Below, in pieces: positions 7,087 to 11,071 of a stretch of DNA of 11,071 nucleotides. The notes beneath the pieces are model-generated. The model made no database searches and was not told the DNA's origin. It saw nothing but the letters and a program-made list of their open reading frames with translations. This DNA comes from Deltaproteobacteria bacterium (lineage in GTDB: Bacteria; Desulfobacterota; JADFXK01). The DNA lies in assembly GCA_015233285.1 (NCBI GenBank), contig JADFYA010000091.1:1-11071 (forward strand), given 5' to 3'. The translations under genes and the position numbers were made by a program. Position 1 is the stretch's first letter. Every line of letters begins with the position of its first letter.

Positions 7087-8514
7087 CTAAGCCTCATGTT
7101 CGTGACGCCGATCAGATTCGACCAAAGCTTTCCTCCTTCGGGCCGCCGCCACCAGTCCTACCGCCCACGAAGGCGTACCCAAGGCGTGAAGATGGACATA
7201 GGTGGCCAGCACGTTCTTGTAGCAGATACCGTCCCGCTTGTCCCCCAGCCCGTGCCCCTTTTTCAATCGAAACACCGTCAGCACCGTCTGAGCCGGCCAT
7301 TCCAAGACGTGAGAATAGTGGAATTCATGGCCCTTCAGGCAACTCCCCGTCTCAAAATAGGGATTATCCCCGTCCACCTCCACCACGGCATAACCGTGGC
7401 CCTGGGGTTTTTTTTCCAGGCCGAAAATCAGGGGCAAGACCCCGGCCATGGGATAGGTTTGGCCATCGATGAGCAGGCTCCGGCCCAGGTACATCAATCC
7501 ACCGCATTCGGCATACACCGGAAGTCCGGACTCCACCGCGGCTACCACCGAGGCCCGAAAGGAACGGTTTTGAGCCAGGATGGCCGCATGGGTTTCGGGA
7601 AAACCTCCTCCGATATACAGGGCATCCACCGGAGGAAGAATCTCTTCGCATAGGGGACTGATGTCCAACACTTTGGCCCCTAACTGAGACAACGCCTCGA
7701 TATTTTCCGGATAATAGAACTGGAAAGCCGTATCCCGAAACACACCGATTACCGGTGGCGGTGTCCCGGAATCAACCTCCGGTCTGGAAACAGACGGAGC
7801 CTGCCTCAGCGGGGGAGCACTTGAAGCCAGACTCCAGAGACGATCCAGATCCACATGGGAGGCCACAACTTGCCCCATTTTTTCCAACGAAGACACCACC
7901 TGGGGGTGTTCGTGGCAGGGGACTAATCCCATGTGCCGCTCCGGGAAGCTGTTCTGGGGCAATTTAGGTATCGCCCCCAGGACCGGAACTCCGGTGTAGG
8001 TTTCGATGGCCGAGCGCAGGACGGATTCATGGCGGCCTTTCAGCACCTGATTCAGTAAAACCGCCTTGAGTTCCACCTGGGGATCGAGGTTGAGGCAGCC
8101 CAAGACCATGGCCGCGGCCGTCCGGGTGGTCTTAACACAATCCACCACCAAGGCCACCGGCGCCTTCAGAGTCTTAGCCAGTTCGGCCGTACTGTAGGCC
8201 CCGTGAGCATCAACGCCGTCGTAGAGACCCCGGTTACCTTCGATAACGGCCCCATCCGCCGCCCGAACCCGACGGGCGAACGAGTCAAGGATGACTTCCC
8301 AGGACATCAAAAAGGGATCCAAATTATGACAAGGGCGGCCGCCGGCCATGGCCAGCCATCCGGCATCGATGTAGTCCGGACCCTTCTTAAACGGGACGAT
8401 GTCCAGGCCGCGGTTTCTGAGGGCGCGGATCAGCCCGAGAGTCAGAGTGGTCTTGCCTCCGCCGCCTCTTAAAGCCGCGATAATCAACCTGGGACAAAAC
8501 AGATCATGTGGCAT
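7087..8514 (-). CDS. cbiA: Cobyrinate a,c-diamide synthase family protein (CbiA/CobB-like)
   Basis: A glutamine-dependent, ATP-using amidase. CbiA amidates the a and c side chains of a cobalt corrinoid in anaerobic cobalamin synthesis. The 475 residues are a full-length two-domain enzyme. The N-terminal P-loop domain begins RLIIAALRGGGGKTTL (K21), continues PFKKGPDYIDAGWLA and has IEGNRGLYDGVD (91-102). The C-terminal type 1 glutamine amidotransferase domain (about 255-455) has IGGGFPE (301-307), the nucleophile C337 in YAECGGLMYL, GHEFHYSHV (395-403) and YVHLH (439-443). The P-loop is RGGGGKTT rather than the more usual SGSGKTT, suggesting a divergent subgroup. No other cobalamin gene is nearby. 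Homologues that amidate other tetrapyrroles are known, DsrN on siroheme and CfbB on Ni-sirohydrochlorin, so the substrate is uncertain. No good ribosome site precedes the ATG, but the first residues before the P-loop strand leave little room for another start. Confidence 0.85.
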   Translation of the reverse strand: MPHDLFCPRLIIAALRGGGGKTTLTLGLIRALRNRGLDIVPFKKGPDYIDAGWLAMAGGRPCHNLDPFLMSWEVILDSFARRVRAADGAVIEGNRGLYDGVDAHGAYSTAELAKTLKAPVALVVDCVKTTRTAAAMVLGCLNLDPQVELKAVLLNQVLKGRHESVLRSAIETYTGVPVLGAIPKLPQNSFPERHMGLVPCHEHPQVVSSLEKMGQVVASHVDLDRLWSLASSAPPLRQAPSVSRPEVDSGTPPPVIGVFRDTAFQFYYPENIEALSQLGAKVLDISPLCEEILPPVDALYIGGGFPETHAAILAQNRSFRASVVAAVESGLPVYAECGGLMYLGRSLLIDGQTYPMAGVLPLIFGLEKKPQGHGYAVVEVDGDNPYFETGSCLKGHEFHYSHVLEWPAQTVLTVFRLKKGHGLGDKRDGICYKNVLATYVHLHALGTPSWAVGLVAAARRRKALVESDRRHEHEA

Positions 8515-8631
8515 TATATTGCGATATTTTATCTTATAAGTGCATATAGTTTACGGATGATGGGCCGGATATCCGGACCGGGACGGGCTGATATTTCGAT
8601 TGACGATAACCCGGCTTCTTGTTGACCGCAA

Positions 8632-9540
8632 TCAGGTCTCGGGGCAAGTGGTGGCACGTTTGATCAAGGTGACGACATTCCCGGCGTCATTATATCTGAT
8701 CTCGTCGAAATTGATCCGAGCCAGCAGGATTCCCCGGCCGTGATTCAGCAGTTCCATCGGGTCCATTTCTTCAAGCTCTCCGATCTTACTGCGCCAATCG
8801 AATCCAGGGCCGTTGTCTTTAACAACCACTTTTATCCTGGTTCTGTTAATATGCGAAATGACCTTGACTGTTCTGGACTTAAAGGCGGCATAACACTTTC
8901 TTTCGGTGATCGCGTCCAGGTAGGTATTCGTTTCAATAAGCCGGGTCTTCTCATCAAAATTAATCTCTAAGTTGCCATGTTCCATGGCATTCAAGATGAT
9001 CTCATAAAGTCCGATGGATAAGCCGCTCAATTCCTCCACCTTGACGATGTTGGAGGCGCACGACAGGGCCTGGTTCACCACCCCGAAAATCTTGTCCAGG
9101 TCGTTCTTGATTTCTAAGACCATCCATTCCTGGACCACGGAGGAACGGTCCGGGGAGGTTCTCAGTTGTTGCTTAATGGTCCGGGCGATTCTGGTGACGA
9201 CATCTTTAATGTGATCAAGGGCAAAAGGCTTCTTGATGTAATTGGCCGCGCCCTCCCGCAGTGCGGTAATGGCCAGGTTCTCGTTGCCGTGAGCCGTCAT
9301 GGTGATCACGAAGGTCAGGGGGTCGATTTTCCTGATCTCCTTTAATAGCTCTATGCCGTTCAGTTGTGGCATCATGACATCGGTGAGGACGATGGGGTAG
9401 CTTTCTCTCCTGAATAGTTCCAATGCCTGCAGCCCATCAGAGGCGGTGGTCACCGGAAAACCCCACTTGTTCAGGACCTTGGTGATCAATTTCAGGATAG
9501 CCGGATCGTCATCGACCACAAGAATCTTCATTTCGTTCAT
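8632..9540 (-). CDS. Response regulator with a C-terminal GHKL ATPase (anti-sigma-kinase-like)
   Basis: A cytoplasmic signalling protein of 302 residues joining a receiver to an ATP-binding domain. The receiver (about 4-120) has the acidic pair D10-D11, phosphoacceptor D54 in LTDVMMPQLNG, T81/T82 and K104 in IKKPF. After a helical linker, the C-terminal domain (about 150-300) has an N-box YEIILNAMEHGN with E180, N184 and H188, a G1 motif KDNGPGF (D242) and a G2-like HGRGI (267-271). There is no HisKA domain, so it is not a conventional histidine kinase. This ATPase type (HATPase_c_2) is shared with RsbW/SpoIIAB serine kinases, which bind sigma factors or anti-sigma antagonists. A receiver-controlled switch in a partner-switching pathway is the best inference. 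It follows the REC-GGDEF gene by 73 bp on the same strand, so they are probably co-transcribed. No sigma factor or STAS antagonist is encoded in the window. Confidence 0.85.
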   Translation of the reverse strand: MNEMKILVVDDDPAILKLITKVLNKWGFPVTTASDGLQALELFRRESYPIVLTDVMMPQLNGIELLKEIRKIDPLTFVITMTAHGNENLAITALREGAANYIKKPFALDHIKDVVTRIARTIKQQLRTSPDRSSVVQEWMVLEIKNDLDKIFGVVNQALSCASNIVKVEELSGLSIGLYEIILNAMEHGNLEINFDEKTRLIETNTYLDAITERKCYAAFKSRTVKVISHINRTRIKVVVKDNGPGFDWRSKIGELEEMDPMELLNHGRGILLARINFDEIRYNDAGNVVTLIKRATTCPET

Positions 9541-9613
9541 GCACTGGGTACCTTATACTGGATAAGACCGTCTAAGCGGGGTTGGCCGGCCATGCACAGC
9601 CGGTCCACAATCA

Positions 9614-10612
9614 TTAGTTACGGTCTGTTGTAACGTATCGGCGGTTGGTTATCCAACTTGAGTCGTAATTCTCTTGATCCACCACGACTCTATTACCACC
9701 AAGGCTTTTGGCTCGATAGAGCGCCGCATCGGTGCTCTGGTAGAATGATTTGGCGTCGAGGCCGGGATAATATCCTGCTACGCCTATGCTGATAGTCGTC
9801 TCCCCCAGGTGAGCCGCTTCGTAGGAGGCACGCAGCCGTTCGGCCAAAGATGATGCTTCTCTTATCTTGGCTTCAGGTACGATAACGGCGAATTCATCTC
9901 CGCCGACCCGGAAAGCCGAATCAACATTTCGGCGAACGTTTCCGTTCAAAATCCGGCCTAGCTCAGCCAGTGCGGCGTCACCCTCCAAGTGTCCGAAAGT
10001 ATCATTGTATTTTTTATAGTTGTCTATATCCAATAAAAGCAATGATAAAGGATAACCTTGCCGCTCTGCCCGCCCCATCTCTTCTGTAATCCTCTGATTG
10101 AAATATCGTTTGTTATACAATCCCGTCATTTCATCATGCATTGATAGAAAAATCAATTGGTGCTTCAGGTTGCGTTCCAAGACGACCCGTTGCAGTTTGG
10201 CTTCAATTTCTTCTAGGTCGAACGGTTTATTAATAAAATCGGAAGCACCCGCGTTAATTACATCGATGTAGCGGTAGTCTTTGTTAAAACCGGTCATGGC
10301 AATGATATCGATCTCTGGGAATTCATTTTTGACGATCGAGATCAGTTCCAGGCCGCCCATGTTGGGCATGTTTAGATCCGTCAATACAGTTGACACGGAG
10401 TCGTTATGCAATACGCTCAGGGCATTAAGACCGTCATCCGCGGTCAGAACGTCGTATCCGAATTGGGTCAGAGCCCTTTTTAAGAGACGGCGGACCGGAG
10501 GCTCATCGTCAACGACCAGGATTCTTCTTTTTTCCCTGGTCCCATTCGGCTCGGACTCCCACTTTTTCAAAAGGGCCGTGGCCGTTGATGCCGAAGTCTG
10601 ATCTATGTCCAT
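9614..10612 (-). CDS. Response regulator diguanylate cyclase (REC-GGDEF)
   Basis: Makes cyclic di-GMP from two GTP when its receiver is phosphorylated, as known for PleD/WspR-type proteins. The 332 residues start with a short unstructured stretch (1-28). The receiver (about 29-145) has D35-D36, phosphoacceptor D79 in LTDLNMPNMGG, T107 and K129 in INKPF. The GGDEF domain (about 158-320) opens with the usual HDEMTGLYNKRYF and has DIDNYKKYNDTFGH and an intact GGDEF at 237-241, so it should be catalytic. An RxxD inhibitory site (RNVD, 228-231) lies exactly five residues before GGDEF, the canonical position for feedback inhibition by c-di-GMP. The ribosome site is modest. It is the first gene behind a good promoter at 10729-10758 and precedes the REC-ATPase gene by 73 bp. 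No cognate sensor kinase is adjacent; the truncated hybrid kinase is about 8 kb away. Confidence 0.93.
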   Translation of the reverse strand: MDIDQTSASTATALLKKWESEPNGTREKRRILVVDDEPPVRRLLKRALTQFGYDVLTADDGLNALSVLHNDSVSTVLTDLNMPNMGGLELISIVKNEFPEIDIIAMTGFNKDYRYIDVINAGASDFINKPFDLEEIEAKLQRVVLERNLKHQLIFLSMHDEMTGLYNKRYFNQRITEEMGRAERQGYPLSLLLLDIDNYKKYNDTFGHLEGDAALAELGRILNGNVRRNVDSAFRVGGDEFAVIVPEAKIREASSLAERLRASYEAAHLGETTISIGVAGYYPGLDAKSFYQSTDAALYRAKSLGGNRVVVDQENYDSSWITNRRYVTTDRN

Positions 10613-11071
10613 GATAAGGCTACCTGGTTGTGCGATAAATGACCACTGGCTTAAGATAAAAATGTGGCGGCCCGTAGGAAGTATCTCTGCCCAGGGTTTG
10701 TGTTTGTTTAAACCTGCCGCAATTTTTAATCATACCGCCAGGTGGGTGAGGATGTCAAATCTTTATAGCCGGATATTTTTTTTTTGAAGAACCGGTACTA
10801 TTGTCTAAAAGGCAAGGATATCTTTTGCATATAATAACTGTTATCAAAATGAGTGAAACTCCTTCTCCAAGGCGACGCGCCTGGCCGGATAGCCAAATCA
10901 TAAGATATCCACGCCGTGTATCCTCAAAAGACGTGTGCGGCACTGGTTCAGTTGAGTTTAATCCAAGTGGTCTTACTGGGCGAATATACATTAGATTCTG
11001 GCTATTCGCATGACGATAGCTCGATCATAGCATTTATATAACAATCCCGGTCCGATATATTGGTTTCTTAA
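10613..11071. other. 459-bp right-end intergenic region
   Basis: Besides the promoter at 10729-10758 I see no recognisable gene. Two overlapping short frames on opposite strands (about 54-78 codons, 10755-11013) have no ribosome site and no family resemblance. Small inverted repeats are present: AGGCG-ACG-CGCCT (10870-10882) and GCGAATA...TATTCGC (10980-10986 with 11003-11009, 16-nt loop). Neither is followed by a T-run. The region may contain the flank of a gene beyond the window edge. Confidence 0.6.
10729..10758 (-). promoter_or_regulatory. Sigma70-type promoter of the REC-GGDEF gene
   Basis: On the complement, TTGACA (10753-10758, 6 of 6) is followed after 18 bp by TATGAT (10729-10734, 5 of 6). 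The upstream side is AT-rich, with TATAAAG directly before the -35 and an A10 tract (10776-10785) further up that could act as an UP-like element. The start of transcription should be near 10722, giving a leader of about 110 nt before the ATG at 10612. This is the best promoter in the window and probably drives both signalling genes. Confidence 0.7.

Noticed and set aside
10613..10722. c-di-GMP (GEMM) riboswitch in the leader of the diguanylate cyclase
   Set aside because: The conserved GEMM core elements are not visible in the leader on the coding strand.
10940..10985. tRNA-like sequence around ggttcagttgag
   Set aside because: The T-arm pattern GGTTCRANTCC is not met, and no acceptor or anticodon stem can be drawn.
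10755..11013. Short frames on both strands in the right-end gap (78 codons minus, 54-70 codons plus)
   Set aside because: They overlap each other on opposite strands, lack ribosome sites and resemble nothing known. The minus frame ends on the -35 of the REC-GGDEF promoter. A TATAAT at 10830-10835 on the plus strand has no suitable -35.

Overview
The window looks like chromosome from a mesophilic anaerobe of the deltaproteobacterial (Desulfobacterota) type. This is an inference from the gene mix: a FadN-type beta-oxidation pair, a CbiA-like amidase, REC-GGDEF and REC-ATPase signalling proteins, a large hybrid histidine kinase and an ISL3-type insertion sequence. No ribosomal or other taxonomic marker is present.

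Left part (1-1932, + strand). The window opens on the last 36 codons and the terminal inverted repeat of an ISL3-family insertion sequence, which ends at about 127. Immediately after it, a hybrid histidine kinase resumes in the middle of its dimerisation/phosphoacceptor domain. The kinase therefore appears to have been split by the element. The remaining 598 codons keep half of HisKA, the ATPase, two receiver domains and an HPt domain, but no H-box histidine. A strong, probably bidirectional hairpin terminator (2001-2030) separates it from the convergent genes on its right.

Middle and right (2054-10612, all - strand). Read in transcription order from the right, the genes are: a REC-GGDEF diguanylate cyclase, a REC + GHKL-ATPase protein, a CbiA-type a,c-diamide synthase, a TPR protein, an 806-residue 3-hydroxyacyl-CoA dehydrogenase/enoyl-CoA hydratase (FadN type) and a thiolase (FadA). 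FadN and FadA together carry out hydration, oxidation and thiolysis of the beta-oxidation spiral; all expected catalytic residues are visible in both. The two regulators form a likely pair behind a well-formed sigma70-type promoter (-35 TTGACA, 18 bp, -10 TATGAT at 10729-10758). The CbiA and TPR genes have separate spacers and no evident functional tie to their neighbours.

The non-coding DNA is the most unusual part. The 381-bp gap upstream of fadN carries two facing arrays of 7-bp repeats (NNNNGTT at 5785-5854, AACNNNN at 5949-5990) that could fold back on each other. The gap between the CbiA and TPR genes carries two DnaA-box-like sites exactly 11 bp apart. The fadN coding sequence contains a G9 run inside its NAD-binding glycine loop. 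No complete new defence or metabolic system is evident. The best leads are the heptad arrays, the split kinase, and the REC-ATPase/REC-GGDEF pair.
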